From positions 1 through 64,000 of the forward strand of contig JAMJFZ010003738.1 of assembly GCA_026225945.1 (NCBI GenBank): a stretch of DNA of 64,000 bases, read 5' to 3'. Position 1 is the stretch's first letter, and the number at the start of each line of letters is the position of its first letter. Positions 22,101-34,804 of the stretch are shown one piece after another. Origin of the DNA: Cricetomys ansorgei (taxonomy: Eukaryota; Chordata; Mammalia; Rodentia; Nesomyidae). Below the pieces are notes generated by a model. It was given only the letters and a program-made list of their open reading frames with translations, did no database searches and had not been told where the DNA came from. Made by a program: the position numbers and the translations under genes.

Positions 22101-24231
22101 AAGCACATAGTACATGAATGAAAATATCGAGTATGTGTGTATATATATATCAATTAAGTTAGTGATCATATTGGGAAAAGTATTGAAAAACATACAAACA
22201 ATTAAGAAATGACATAAATAAGTTTAGGTAAGAAATGGAAGGAGGATCCCTGGTCTTCTTAATTTAACTAGGATTCTGAGAAACTCCCCCTAATATAATT
22301 CATTGTCATGGTCTCCCTTTCTAAAACCATCCCATTTGGTTTAGAAATTCAACCCAGGGGTTCTAGGAGAACATAGATCTACAGTTTATAACATGTGGTT
22401 TCAGAGCTGTTAACAAAGTTAACAAAAGCATTTCTTCAAATGAAGGAAAGAATGAACACAATTTAAGCACAAACTTTATGAGATAATTAAGCAAGAGGTG
22501 TCAATGTTCAACTTAAATATTTTAAATAACAATAGATCCTTTTTATGTGTATTGTCTTTAAATTAAATCTTTCTCAAATGAAAAATAATAAAGTATAATT
22601 TACACTTAGCAGTTCCACCATGTTCAATAATTATGTTAGCAATTTCATTGTTGTAGGGCTTATATATGTTGGGCATATTTGTATATGCTTATATCCTTTA
22701 GTGAATTTTATTTGGTTATAATTATGAAAATGACAAATGGTTGGCAGTTCAACATCTTAGCCGCTCATCCATCATAGTAGTGAAAATACTCTTTAATTAG
22801 ACTTCTGATAATTTCAAATAGTGCAGACCACAAGTGTAGATGAATACATTTATTATTATTATTTTTTAAACTGATGTTCTATTATGTATGATAGGGACAG
22901 AGATTATTTTTTAATGACATATCAGGTTGAATACAGGGGAAGAGTTATTTGGCTATCTAGTAGGATCTCCTTCTCCCAGATCCACTGCCTATGTCTATCT
23001 TGTTAATGGGCGCTGAAAAATAATATAGTGAAAGCAAAGTAAGCTTGAAAGGCAGCTAAGAGAGAGAAATGTGCTTTGAAGCAGCACAGTTTTGGTTCAC
23101 TGCAATAATACACAGTGAAAACTTTCTTGAGCATCATTATCAGGGAAGGATTCTTCATGGATGAGATCAGAATATTGTTGCAATTGATGTTTGTGACTTA
23201 TATAATTGGTCTGGGATGAACAAAAGCTTTCTGTTGGGGGAGGGGTACATAAATATCTTACAGCAGCCATTTGTAGGCACTTCCAAAGCCTTATTTTCAT
23301 GAGTTTTCATAGTGACTTGGTCTTTCCTAATGAAAAAACTAATTGTTACTAGTCAGGATTTCTTACAATGGGCCATTTTTATTCTTTACTTAGAGGTGAT
23401 ATATCTGTACCAAGACTTGGCTTCAGGCCATGGTCACAGCAGCAGTGAGCAGAGCTGCTCTTTGGGAGATAACATGTTACATTTGGTGAATTTGAACAGA
23501 AGGCCTGGCTTCAGTTTACTGCTCAACTGAGTTTCCAGACACTCTTGGGGGTACACTGTTTGAAAGGCCACAGGCCAGTGCTGCAACTTCTGAAAAACAC
23601 TCCAGCTTGGTTAATGATATTTCTGGAAATTTTGGGTGAAATTTTAAAATGAAAAATGAAGAAAGAAACTGTGACATCTGGGGAAGTAATTTACTTCTGA
23701 ATTATTGCTTAGGAATTTTAGGTGATTAGAAATATCCAAAGGGAAATGTTAACACTGACTGCAAACTCTCAGCAAGGACTTACTGAAGTGTAGCTCTGAC
23801 CTCATGCCAAAACTAGGGCTATAAAAGAATACAGAGAGTGTGACCTTATTGTTTCAAGCAATTTGTAGTCATTGAGTAAATCAGTTGCTGATGTCATCAG
23901 ACTGTGACTTCGGGGTACATGAGATGTGTTGTGTCTTAATATTGTTTTCAAGACAATCTTTACCTGGTTTAGTATTCTAGGGCAAGACAATAAACTTTGG
24001 AGTATTTTTTTAATTTTTATTTAGAAGGCAACTACAGGTAATGAAGAGGTCACCACTAAAAATTGCAAGATGGAGCCTTTACCCTACTGTCAAAATCTTC
24101 AGCTTTTCTTAAAATGTACAAGATGCTGCCAGAAAACACAAATCATCTGAGTAGAAGAAATAGATCAGTGACCAGAACTACTTTGTGAATATTTCTACTG
24201 AACCCTCTTTCACTGAAGTCATGGGGGTAAA
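22101..24231. other. Mostly unique sequence, no gene recognised
   Basis: A TTA run sits at about 22849-22865. The region 23000-23600 is less AT-rich, but its open frames (23097-23300 minus, 23312-23530) show no recognisable motif. Confidence 0.35.
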
Positions 24232-24248
24232 GCACACACACACACCCA

Positions 24249-24299
<51 letters not shown>
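24232..24299. repeat. (CA)n microsatellite
   Basis: CA dinucleotides interrupted once by 'ccaag'; the last 49 bases are uninterrupted. Confidence 0.95.
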
Positions 24300-24301
<2 letters not shown>

Positions 24302-24554
24302 GAGGAGAAGATAATGCCATTTAACAATCTACTGTATTTCTAAATCACAGAAATAATTCTTTTCATATTGGTGAAAATTTAAAATCAGTATTCAGCACAG
24401 CTTACAGAGAGCACAGTCAAATCGCTTGGGAATATTTGTTCGTTGTATTTCACCCATGATCTAATCAGGAAAATTTCAGCTGGAAAATACAAGATAAAGA
24501 GCCATTATTTTCAGCAACCACTCAAGGAAGTTATACAAGAAATGATAGATGTAT

Positions 24555-24715
24555 TCATTATTTTCTTCATTGATATGATAAAATATGTGACAAAGACATC
24601 CTAAAGAAGTAAAGGGTCTTTTTGAGCTTACAGTTTGAGTGAATATAGCCCATCCTGGAGGAAAAGGCATTGAGGCAGGGCCAAAATGTTGCTGACCAAT
24701 ATTTGATAACTTGTA
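24555..24715 (-). mobile_element. MaLR-type LTR fragment
   Basis: 'gatatgataaaatatgtgac' + 'aaagacatcctaaagaagta' + 'aagggtctttttgagcttac' matches the reversed 3' end of MaLR LTRs ('...gtcaggtattttatcacagca'), followed by 'catcctggaggaaaaggcat' and 'gaggcagggcc'. Only about 160 bases are recognisable. It resembles, in the opposite orientation, the element at 38.4-38.7 kb. Confidence 0.55.
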
Positions 24716-25734
24716 TATTCTGTGATGTCCTTATTTTTACAGATTGAGATATATGAAGAAAATCCAGCCTCACTTAATATGCAGTTGGAAAATTGTAGAG
24801 GGCATTTTAAAGGTTAATTTGGATGACTGTGAATATATTCCTCTAAAAATACTAGCATTTGTCCATTGGTAATTTTTAAGTTGTGGTTGAAAATAGAATA
24901 AAAAAATCATCACTAATTTTGGCCTCTAGTATATTCAAACTCACTCATCTATTATGTTCATCAGAAGGATTATTCACCTTTGATGCCTGACTTTGTCATA
25001 TCATGTGTGTAAGAAGACTCAGAAACATTGTTTTCTAATTGTTGATGTTTTTATTATATAACATTGAGCTTCACTGATTTATTCCATATTAATTTCATCA
25101 GAGAACACTTAATAAGTTGGAATTCTGTATCTCACAATGGTAGATACATGTTATATAATCCTTTAATTTTCCATTTGAATGTAGAATTTCAGCATTGCCA
25201 ACAAATATCAATGCCTCCAGTAAACACCCTCAAAGTAGCAGGTTTGCATTCATTTTCACTATGAAGAAAATACCTGCAAAGTAGCAACAGAATAAACAGG
25301 TTGTCTATACACTCTTTTCACTCTTCTTCCAGGAAATATACTGTTTCCTTGCGGAGGAGCTAGAGATGGAAAACAATATTTATATTTTGCCACTCATTAA
25401 CAGGAGCCAAAGAATGATTGTGACGAGTTCTGACGCTGTATAGCTTTGTTGTCTCTGTCCATTTCACCACACATCATATTACTAGAGTCTTGAGATTTAA
25501 TATGTTAACACATTTGTGCTTCGTCTTGTATATTCTTATTTTTTGCTTCTTCTTATAGATGCTTGGCTATGAAAAAATCCAAAGGCTAGTAGCTAGATGC
25601 CACTCCCTTGATTCTGACAAACCATTTATTATTCTGTGTAAAGTAGCCTAATGTATTGTATGTGGTATTCTGTTTTTAAAATGGGAGATCTCTTCCTTTT
25701 TTAAAAATTACTAATCTAATATTTGTGGTTTTTA
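24716..25734. other. Unique sequence, no gene seen
   Basis: No repeat or coding signal recognised; the open frame 25064-25264 has no motif. Confidence 0.4.
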
Positions 25735-25870
25735 AAATTTTTTAAAATTTATTTTTCTTCTTTCATATAATACATACCAAACTCCCTCCTAACCTCCTTC
25801 CACTCCACTCTGCTTCCTCCATATTTGTTTTAAATTAAATTCCTTTATTTCTATTCTCTCTCTCCCATAT
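25735..25870 (-). mobile_element. Possible L1 3'-end fragment
   Basis: T-rich then C/T-rich sequence ('ccctcctaacctccttccac' + 'tccactctgcttcc') resembles the reversed L1 3' polypurine tract and tail. Low specificity. Confidence 0.3.
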
Positions 25871-26255
25871 TTACACACATAAAAGCTAAACTACTGAATA
25901 TTCAGAATTTTCAGTCAATATTCCTACAATAGAATAGCTTCAAACTTCATTACTAATCAAATACTTAGCTCTAATTTATCGTAGTTTAGAGGCATTGATT
26001 GTGCTCCTCTTGGCTTTTGACAAATATTTTCTGAAATTTTCATAGTTCAATTGGACAATAAAACAATATCAAAACCTACATGTAACGATATAACACAGAA
26101 GTTCCTTCCATGTACACTAGGGCAAAAATACCCAATAAACATGTATTATCTATAAATGCCTCTTATGAAGCCAGGGCCACTAATTGATGTCCTATTTCCT
26201 ATAAACTAATGCTGTGCAGAAAGAAACTATATCTCTACAAATTTTCTAAGGGTGT

Positions 26256-26345
26256 TTTGATTTGTGACAGGATCTTGTTGTCATTGTAAGCAAGCCTGAA
26301 ACACATAATCCTCCTGGTCCTGCCTCCTCATGGGTTTTCAGCCTG
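26256..26345 (-). mobile_element. Old B1-like monomer (PB1/B1F type)
   Basis: 'gtgacaggatcttgttgtca' + 'ttgtaagcaagcctgaaaca' + 'cataatcctcctggtcctgc' + 'ctcctcatgggttttcagcc' follows a reversed 7SL-derived monomer ('gagacagggtctcgctatgt...tgatcctcctgcctc...gctgggattacag'). Strongly diverged. Confidence 0.5.
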
Positions 26346-27724
26346 ATAGAAGTGTCTTATATTGAGATAACAGCATGAGGAACAGTAGTATAGGACATTC
26401 AAGTTGCATTGGATTATATTACAAAGATAGTGTAAAAAAACTTAACTATAACAAGTATTTCTGGGATTATTTCATATCTTACAAAACATGAACACACAAA
26501 TACAAACATGGACTCAAAGTATGTATCATTTCATTAAACCTCAGAATATCGGGAATTCAAATGTCTTCAAATCAGAGTGCCGCATTTTGAAATGACTTAT
26601 TGATAAAAATAGCATTTGATTTTTAAGTAAAGCTAATCTATTACCAAATATGATTGAAAGTATAATAGTCAGTACTGATTATTGTCTTCTTGTTCAATTG
26701 TATATGCAGCAGGTCAATTCTGCACATGAAAATGTTTCAAAAATTTATCTTAATTATATTAAATTAATATCTATTTTTCTTGGTCTTTATTTTATTACTC
26801 AATACCATTTGACCACATTTAAAGTGATACTGAATTTATATCTATGTTGAATAAAATAAAATAGGAAGTATTTAAACAAATTACTTCAATTTCCAAACTT
26901 GGCTTTAAATAATTGGACTAGAGAAAGAATTAAGTAAGCTCTTAATTTGTATGGTTGAATTATAAGAAGTCAGAGTGAAGAAAATAATTTGAATATTCCA
27001 AAAATTTATACATTATAATGATTAATACAAAAATGCACATAATGAATTTAGATTAGTAAATATGATATGTTGATATATACATCAATTTCCCAACTTAGTG
27101 AACTCTGGTCTCTAGAATGAATGGGAAAACTACAGATGGCATTAAATTTTAAAAGATCTAAGGAACAGATCAGTATTTCTAATCCAATGCATTGTCTAGT
27201 GAAATTTCTAAAGTCCATGTGAATTTAGGAGGAAATTAGGACCTCGAGAATAATTGTATACATCTCCCATGGATAATATTTAAATGTTGAAACCTTGAAA
27301 GGAAATGCCACATTCAGCACGATACCAAACTATTAAAATTAATACATGCTATAGATGACAGCTACTAAAAATTGATGAGCTTGTCCTGGCTTGGATAAGG
27401 AGCACATCTCCAAAAGGATAGCATGATAAGCAAAAAACACCCCAGAGTTAAGTGCAATGTGATCACCCTCTGCCTATACCATCCAGAGAATCCTCACTTG
27501 AAGACATAGAGTATGATTTTCTTCTCCAGAAACAGGTGAATCCATAAACAGTGGAAGTAACATCATATGATGTAATTAAATAATGGAAGACAAACAACTC
27601 TCTCTTGTTTTTTAGACTTCGTTTCATTGGAGACCAGCTTCCCATGGTGAAGAAATCCAAGCAGTTATGAAATCTACATAGAGATGTCAAAACTGAGACA
27701 GCAATTTACAGCCAGCATTAACAT
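26346..27724. other. Very AT-rich unique sequence, no gene seen
   Basis: No family recognised. The open frame 26650-26850 is hydrophobic but AT-driven and has no motif. Confidence 0.4.
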
Positions 27725-28206
27725 GTGAACATTTGCTATGCCATGGACATAGACAAAAATCTGACCCAGGAAGAGTCCCAGGGCCTTACAGAATCCATGC
27801 TCCCAGGGTGGGAGAGACCAGCCCCTCCTCCCACTTCCGTTGCACTGCCTGTTGCCGCCTAAGCGCAACAGGTGCTAAGGGTGACAGATGCCCACTCTTG
27901 CTGCCTGCCTACATGCAAACTATACACCAGGACTGGGAGCCTATTCAACCCTCCTTAAATTCCCTGGTCCACCCTGAATAAAGTGTCCTCTGCTTCCACC
28001 AGACAGAGTTCGGAGACCTGATTTATTGTGTCTGGTTCTTTTGTTCTCCCCGCAAAGGATCAGGGTCTACTCCAGTCCAGAACCTGGCCTCTTCCCTCCT
28101 GCTGAGCACCTGCCTCTGTTCTAGCTTGGTTCCTGGTGCCTGGCCAGTGTGGATAACCCAATCGAAACCTAGCTGGCTGGAACAGAGACAACAGACTGAC
28201 AGGGAG
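27725..28206 (+). mobile_element. Unclassified LTR-like segment richer in G+C
   Basis: About 480 bases with visibly more G+C than the AT-rich flanks. A poly(A) signal (ccctgaataaagtgtcctct) at about 27972-27991 is followed by a T-rich, GT-rich block ('tgtctggttcttttgttctc') near 28030, the layout of an R-U5 region. I do not recognise the family and found no clean TG...CA ends with equal target duplications; a short 'taaca' occurs near both ends. Alternatives are the 3' end of a processed transcript or a first-exon-like island. Open frames at 27674-27981 on both strands are unremarkable. Confidence 0.4.
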
Positions 28207-29504
28207 GCATACTAACAGACATTCATTTACAAGTTTTGAAGAAAAACATTTGTTAAATATCTGGAATTAAAAGGTTCTAGATGATAACCAAAATATGTCT
28301 GAGTAAAACTAAACTTAGCTTGCCTTGGACTGTACTGAATTCCAAATGATCAAAATCAATGCCAGAATAAAATTGTGATGCTTCTATATAATTAAGATTG
28401 AAGCGCTTTGCCATACAGAATAAATACTTGAGCCAGCTGGGTGGAAAGACACAGAGACTAGAGTTAAAGGACCCACAATGAGAGAGTTACTGATTTTTAG
28501 AAATGAAAACAATTTCTATACACTTGGACCTCACCACTGACGCAACACCAGAGTATTGAAACATTAAGCGATATACATTGAAAAGGTCTCTAATAAGAAC
28601 TGAAGTAAGCTTCTCCAAGTAGGTACTAGCTGAAAACAACAGACTACCTGGAAGTCAGAGCAACTGTAGATGAATTACAGAAACTATTAAATGGACAGAG
28701 TGGTATATTAATCAAAATCTATATGAAAATATGATCATGTTTTGAAAGAGAACTGTTTAGTTTTTCAGTGCCAATTCTAGATTATCATAGATTTAGTCAA
28801 AAATAACTTTAAATAATACTTAGGTCATTCAAATATAAATATGGACATGTGTACATCTGTCAAATATGTTTCTTAAAAATACATATTCTGAGATGTATTA
28901 GTCCTTGACCATTTACAAAATTAAACATTTTAAACAAAAAATAATTATTATTGCTTGATTTCAATTCTCAGAGAAAAATGGAAGAGGAGAAGTGTTATAT
29001 TGGGCTTTAACCTAAACTTTTAAAGGAAAATGTGGACAAAATCAGGAGTATGATCACATTCCAGGTTTATTGTTATTGAAATGTACCAGAGGTTCTTAAT
29101 TTTGCACTATTAATAGCTATTGAGCTATGGATATATTTGAAAATATAATGGAACACTGACTTTTAAACACTTAAAGTAATATGCATGGGCTTCAAAAGAA
29201 AATTATCTGATCAAATTACAGTTAACATATAAAAATTAATCATCTCAAATCACATACAAGTACACAGTCTCTTAATATCTCCCAAAGCTTGAATATAACA
29301 TAAATTTCTGATTGCTTTTGGTTTCTAAGTCACCTAAAATTATTAGTGCTAGTTAAATTGTTTTTCATACTTTGGTAGGGATATATATGTATGAATCTAC
29401 ATGTGTGTATGCATGTATGAACAATATGTGTGCATGAACAAAGAACAGATTTAAATATTGCTCCTCTTTCATAATTGATCTCCACTTTATTGCTTGTAAA
29501 CAAT
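28207..29504. other. Unique sequence, no gene seen
   Basis: No repeat family recognised; AT-rich with scattered A/T runs. Confidence 0.4.
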
Positions 29505-29702
29505 GTCACACATTGAGCCTAGACCTCACTGTTTTTAGGTGGTCTTGTCTAACCAGTATGTCCAACAATAGTTTGATTCCTTCTGCAAAATTTGTGGTTA
29601 TCTATGCAAGCTTGGCTTTTACATGGATGATGACCATTCAAATCAGTTCCTCAGGTTGCACAGTAATCATTTACCCACTAAGTCATATCTCTAGTACCCT
29701 GT
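29505..29702 (-). mobile_element. B4 SINE, near full length
   Basis: This is a reversed B4. A decayed B1-like half ('cacattgagcctagacctca' and 'tggtcttgtctaaccagtat') is followed by the ID-like half. The latter reads 'gcttggcttttacatggatg', 'atgaccattcaaatcagttc', 'cctcaggttgcacagtaatc' and finally 'tttacccactaagtcatatc' + 'tctagtacc'. These match the reversed B4 consensus in order. The open frame across it is incidental. Confidence 0.7.
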
Positions 29703-30004
29703 TGCCTATTTAAGATGAATAGAAGTGCTTACTTAATGGACAGTTAGAGTAAAAAAAAATTGAGCCTCAAAATGCATATCTAAGTCTCTTAGTGTTCAAT
29801 GGATCCCATCATGAGATCCTGTGAGTGAACAATAGGCTGCAGCTTTGTTTGAAAATATGTTGTTGCTTCAAGACTTATAATATCAAGAAGTAATAAAAGC
29901 TTAAGCTGGAGTTAAGAAACAAAACATGAAATTCCAAAGTATATACCACAAAGAACTTTATGCTACAAATACTTACATTTTATGTGAGCTACTGATATTT
30001 CTAT

Positions 30005-30215
30005 TGTTTTTTAATTTTGAGATAGTAATTTAATTATATTTTCCCTTCCATTTTCTCCCTCCAAACCCTCCCATCTACTACTCCCCATAAGTGGCTACTA
30101 CTTCACATACGTGGCTTTTTCCCCCACTAATTGTTATTGCACACATGTATGTATTTGTATATGTGTGTGACCCTATATTTTCAGGGCTGAGTGTTTGATA
30201 CTGGACAATCAATTT
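30005..30215 (-). mobile_element. L1 LINE 3'-end fragment (Lx-like)
   Basis: A T-rich start leads to 'ttccattttctccctccaaa' + 'ccctcccatctactactccc', then 'aattgttattgcacacatgt' and 'tcagggctgagtgtttgata' + 'ctggacaatcaattt'. This is the same reversed Lx 3' UTR order seen at 39.0 and 59.3 kb. It is cut by a (TA)n tract on the right. Confidence 0.65.
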
Positions 30216-30216
30216 T

Positions 30217-30218
<2 letters not shown>

Positions 30219-30248
<30 letters not shown>
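30219..30248. repeat. (TA)n microsatellite
   Basis: Uninterrupted AT dinucleotides. Confidence 0.9.
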
Positions 30249-30250
<2 letters not shown>

Positions 30251-30451
30251 TTCAGAGGTACAGGAAGGAATCAAATTATAAAAGATGTTCAGTGTAATCA
30301 AACGTAAACAACAAATATTTATAATATGAAGCAGACAGCTTTAGGAATGTAAAACATTCTGATAATCGTGTCAGATTCTTAGTATGGATGAGCACTTCAT
30401 AATATCTCTTTAACCCAGGAAAACATGAGGAATTATGAGGCATACATATTC
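30249..30451. other. Unique sequence, no gene seen
   Basis: No feature recognised. Confidence 0.4.
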
Positions 30452-30620
30452 TAGATTAGTAGTTCTTAACCAGTGCTTTGAAACCTCTTTGGGGCATTTC
30501 AATTCAATCTGTTTGATATGTGAATGACATCATCAGAACAATCAGAAATATAAACTGAATTTCTCTTGTGGGGAAAAACTGTTGTAGAAATCATTCAAGT
30601 CCAGGTGACTGGAAGAAATG
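30452..30620 (-). mobile_element. Possible decayed URR1 copy
   Basis: 'tagtagttcttaaccagtgc' + 'tttgaaacctctttggggca' resembles the left end of a minus-strand URR1 ('gtggttctcaacctgtgggtcgcgacccctttggggg'). The remainder is too diverged to align and no right terminus is found. Confidence 0.35.
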
Positions 30621-30754
30621 CTTAAGTGCTTCTATTTTTCCCAATACCATATTCATTATTTATGAATGATTTAATTTTCAGTAGTATCTTAAGAAATTAA
30701 ATAATTTGTTTAAAATCTGTCCCATATAGTGCTGATGCACCTCACACATCCTTT

Positions 30755-30899
30755 TGGGTATATGCTTGTATCATGTAGCCTTGGCTATTCTGAACTCATT
30801 ATATAGATTAGTCTAGCCCCAAACTCATAGGGATCTGCCTGCTTCTGCTTCTGCTTCCTTAGTGCTGGGATTAAAGGGGTGTGCCACCACACCCCACTG
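30755..30899 (-). mobile_element. B1 SINE
   Basis: A reversed B1: 'gtagccttggctattctgaa' + 'ctcattatatagattagtct', then 'cctgcttctgcttctgcttc' and 'cttagtgctgggattaaagg' + 'ggtgtgccaccac'. The A-tail side (left) is decayed. Confidence 0.85.
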
Positions 30900-31127
30900 A
30901 TGTCTCATTTTTAATGAAACACTCTTCATCATATTATCATTGGAGTTTATTTTGCTTGATTACAACTGAATAGATAAATTTTTAGCTAATGATATTCAAA
31001 ATAGAAAATTTGCAGAACAAAACAGACACTGAAAGAATTTGATGATTTTCATAGCTATGTGAATTGAAGAGGCCAATAAGTTCTCTTGGGATAAAGAGAT
31101 AAGGGTAAAGTCCCTTATCACTTTCTA

Positions 31128-31245
31128 TCTTGGGACCTTGATAAGGTACTTGCCTCCACTGTACCTCAGTTTACTAATAAGGTATGTTAGTGATGACTGA
31201 GTATCACTTATCTGGTAGCTGTGACTTGAAGGGTTACATATTTCA
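31128..31245 (+). mobile_element. MIR SINE fragment
   Basis: 'cttgggaccttgataaggta' + 'cttgcctccactgtacctca' + 'gtttactaataaggtatgtt' follows the MIR core and 3' part ('gaccttgggcaagtcacttaacctctctgtgcctcagtttcctcatctg'). An old mammalian SINE, expected at this divergence. Confidence 0.6.
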
Positions 31246-32418
31246 ACAATTTGGGAATATTGAAAACTTGCATACAACTTGCATAATCAGGTATCTTGGG
31301 GAACCAAGCTATGTTTAAACATCAAATTAATATATGATTTATACCTGTGCAGCCTAAAGATCATTTCCCAAAATATTTTAGTGAACCAGTATTTTGTCTC
31401 TGAAGAATTTTCCATTCATGGTATCATATGCATACTCAAAATATTTCAGTTTTAGGACACTTCTCATTTTAAGATGAGGATTGTTCAATCTATATTATTT
31501 TATGAGATTCATGTAAAATGTGGAAAACATTATAAATAGTGCTTGGCAAGTAAAATTGCTCTGAAAATACAATTATGGATGTGATTGTTATCATTATTCC
31601 TACTCATATTCCCACTCTCTTAAATAAATATCCTGGAAACATAAGATTTCCTCCATTAACAATGTCCTGCTTGAGACAATACAAAGGCCTCAGCCTCCAG
31701 CCACTCTCTTCTGTCTTGTGGGTGACTCACACAATTTTATCAGTTGGTCATTGACAATGCTGCTGATAATGCTATCACCAAACACTACCCTCAGCAGCAC
31801 ATTCTTCCTTCATCAAAGTGTCAAGCAATATGCAATTAAGCACAAGAAGTTGGAAGTAGAAAAGCAGTGGCGTACTAAGGGATAAATTGGAGGAAAAGGT
31901 TTGGGCATTTGATTTCATCAAAACACACTGTACATATGCATGAAATTCTCAAACAGTAAGAAGAATTAGTAAATATATTTTTAAAAGAGCAAGTCATTGG
32001 ATGCTGCTGTCATTCACACTTCAGCTGTATAAATTAGAATCATGTTCGAGCTTGTTAATGGAATTGAACAGTCTTAAGTAAACAAATAGAGAATAGCCTT
32101 TAAATCTTACTGCATACACTGACCTATAAATTAAATCTGAAAGAAAAATCAAATGTCTCTACCAACTGTTAATCATGTCTTATCTTGTTTGGTAGATTTC
32201 ACACATTTTGTTCATTAGAGATTAAAACATCATTTTACTTTTGGGAAACTTCCAATTGTTTTAGTAAGTACCTAATGATTATGAAAAATCAATCACACTT
32301 TTAATAAAAACAATTAATTTTAGTGTAAATTAATTTAAAACATCCATATACATATATGTCCTATGCATATTATATGCATTTAACCTGTTTTAGTGCATAT
32401 AACCCTGTGCGATATTTG
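31246..32418. other. Unique AT-rich sequence, no gene seen
   Basis: No repeat family or coding frame recognised. Confidence 0.4.
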
Positions 32419-32429
32419 TTTAATATTTC

Positions 32430-32587
32430 TTTTCTTTTTTTTTATTTTGAGACAGGTTTTTTTTCTGTTATAACTCCAACTGTCCTAGAACTCACTCTGT
32501 AGATCAGGTTGGCCTCAAGCACAGACATGCCTGTCTCTGCCTCCCAAGTGCTGGGATTAAAGGCATGCACCATTACTATCCAGCTCC
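32430..32587 (-). mobile_element. B1 SINE with 11-bp target duplication
   Basis: A full-length reversed B1: T-run, 'ttgagacaggttttttttct', 'gtcctagaactcactctgta' + 'gatcaggttggcctcaagca', 'cccaagtgctgggattaaag' + 'gcatgcacca' and a final 'tatccagctcc'. It is flanked by identical 11-bp copies of 'tttaatatttc' at 32419-32429 and 32588-32598, the mark of L1-driven insertion at a T/A-rich site. Confidence 0.95.
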
Positions 32588-32598
32588 TTTAATATTTC

Positions 32599-33390
32599 AG
32601 AGTATGAGATGAACTCAAAGGCTGGTTATACTGGTTATACAGTATTCTTGGGTGAGATTTGAACTGTCCATGTGTATGCTGACATCCTAGAATTTGGATA
32701 AATACATCTGATATGCTTATAGCAAAACTAAATCCAATACTGTGATCAAAATGTCATGGACAACTTTAATCTCATTGGCTCCTGATTTCCTCAGTATTGG
32801 GATAGACACAATAAATTATTATCTAGTAATTGCAAAGCCTTTGCAATACATGATTAAGTAAATAATTTACCAAATGTTAGCTATTTGAGAAATTCATCTC
32901 CTTTAAGGCTTTGAACAAAACTACAACTACTTACAATCTCTTTTATTTCCAAACTGATAGAATTAATTAAATATAGACTGTCATTCGAATATCAGTTATG
33001 TTTTTAACAGATGAATCTAAATTACTTTTCTTTTCTTCAAAATGGTATATCTTATCTTCCCTCTATACTACACAGATATAGGGACTCATTCCTTTTTTAA
33101 ATACTGCACACATTTGTAATTAGGTCATAAGAATTTTTTAAAATTAAATTCTTTTACAGTGTTACTGAGCCTGTGCTAACAGGCTAATTTTTTGTATGTT
33201 CTAGTTAATTTCCTATGTGGCACAGGTTAGAATACAACTCATTTTTTCCATCCAAAGCTAATCATAAGACAATACCCATCTTGGTGGAAGTAATATCTGC
33301 TCCTGAATTACAGCCCGAAGCTTTGGTTTTATTGACAATTAAGTATTAGCATTGTTGTCACATAGGTACAGGATATTTGGTTGGCTTAAT
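32599..33390. other. Unique AT-rich sequence, no gene seen
   Basis: No feature recognised. Confidence 0.4.
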
Positions 33391-33470
33391 TCCTTCAATA
33401 ACTCAATAAACATTTACTGAGGATCTCAGAAGCCTGGCACTTTTTCAGTTATTGGCATTATAAATAACTG
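33391..33470 (-). mobile_element. L2 LINE 3'-end fragment
   Basis: 'caataactcaataaacattt' + 'actgaggatctcagaagcct' + 'ggcactttttcagttattgg' corresponds to the reversed L2 3' end ('...cctggcacatagtaggtgctcaataaatatttg'). Confidence 0.5.
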
Positions 33471-33876
33471 TTTTATTTGTCATATTTCATAGAGGGAATA
33501 TTGGAAAATGATTTTCATATGGCATACTTCTTTTTAGTGGCATATTATTGCATTACCACAAAATCAGTCTTCAGAAGGCCATAAAGAAATGAGTCAATTG
33601 TTCTCCTGCCTTTGACATGCCTGATAGAGTTTTCAGTCAACCATTTGCATTTTTAGACATGAAAATGAAAAGGGAAATAAAGATAAGGCTGTTTATCAAT
33701 TTTATTCAGACTCAGTGTTGCAACAGAGGAATGCAGGGAAGAAAACCCTTCAGAAAAACAAATTTCTGAATGAGAACAAAAAGTGGAAACAAATAATTGG
33801 CATTGTGTAAATGAAACTTTGAGCGTGTGTAAGGTCACATGATTCACATAGGCACTCTGTCTTTCCTGATGATTGT
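33471..33876. other. Unique sequence, no gene seen
   Basis: No repeat or gene recognised. Confidence 0.4.
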
Positions 33877-33886
33877 TATGTATGTA

Positions 33887-33962
<76 letters not shown>

Positions 33963-33985
33963 AGGGAGAGGAAGAGAGAGAACGA
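33877..33985 (+). repeat. Compound (TATG)n-(TG)n-(AG)n-(GGGAGA)n microsatellite
   Basis: The tract is TATG units, then about 28 bases of TG, about 42 of AG, then GAGGGA units. The open frame on the minus strand translates the repeat (Ser/Leu and Thr/His runs) and is not a gene. Confidence 0.95.
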
Positions 33986-34804
33986 ACCACAGTGCACATG
34001 TGGAACTAGAGAACAATTGCAGAAACAGGTTCTCTCTTTCCACCATGAGGTAAGGATTTTGGGATCTAACTTAGGTGGTCAGTTTGGGAACAAGCCATTT
34101 TCTCCAATGATCCAATACAGTAACTGGCTGATAATTCTTAATATCAAAGTACTAGAATGTAAATGTTAATTGTGCTCTATAGTAGTGATAGAAAATGTTC
34201 ATGCATGTATCTACATACAAATATACATGCATGAATGCACATGCTAATAAATGAATATATACATATATTTAAAATGAAAAATTGATCTATTCTTAATGAA
34301 TAAAACATGTTTTTAGAATTACACTAGGCTTCTGAAAGTGTTAAATGAGTTGGGAGCATATGAACACATGAGTGTCTGTACACACACAGACACACACACA
34401 TATGTATATACAACAATATACATATACGGTTTACATTTGTATATACAGTTTCATCTCAGGGAAACTCCTAGAGGTACCAACTTTCCAGTATGTTCTAGTC
34501 TCTTACTTTCAGTGACACAACATTTTCATGTAACTTACAAATTTCCTTACCTGTCCTTAATTCCTAGATTAATTGTAATATTTAGCACAAATTAACTGAT
34601 ATTATTCTAGAAATATTAAAAAGAAAACAAGTCTGTACATATTCATACACATGTGATTTTATTCCTCATATTTTTGATCCCATTGTAGTTGAATCCACGA
34701 ATGCACAGCCCACATATCAGGAGGGCTCAATTATATAAAAATAAAATACAGATAATAATAAAGCAAATACTTCCAATAAATCTTTCTCTTTTGATAAAAA
34801 ATTG
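33986..34804. other. Unique sequence with CA/TA-rich patches
   Basis: CATG/CATA-rich patches at about 34200-34265 and 34375-34440; nothing else recognised. Confidence 0.4.

Noticed and set aside
21641..22193. Overlapping open frames of 125-170 codons on both strands
   Set aside because: They are direct translations of the GAA/GGA purine tract (Glu/Lys/Arg on one strand, Ser/Phe/Leu on the other), not proteins.
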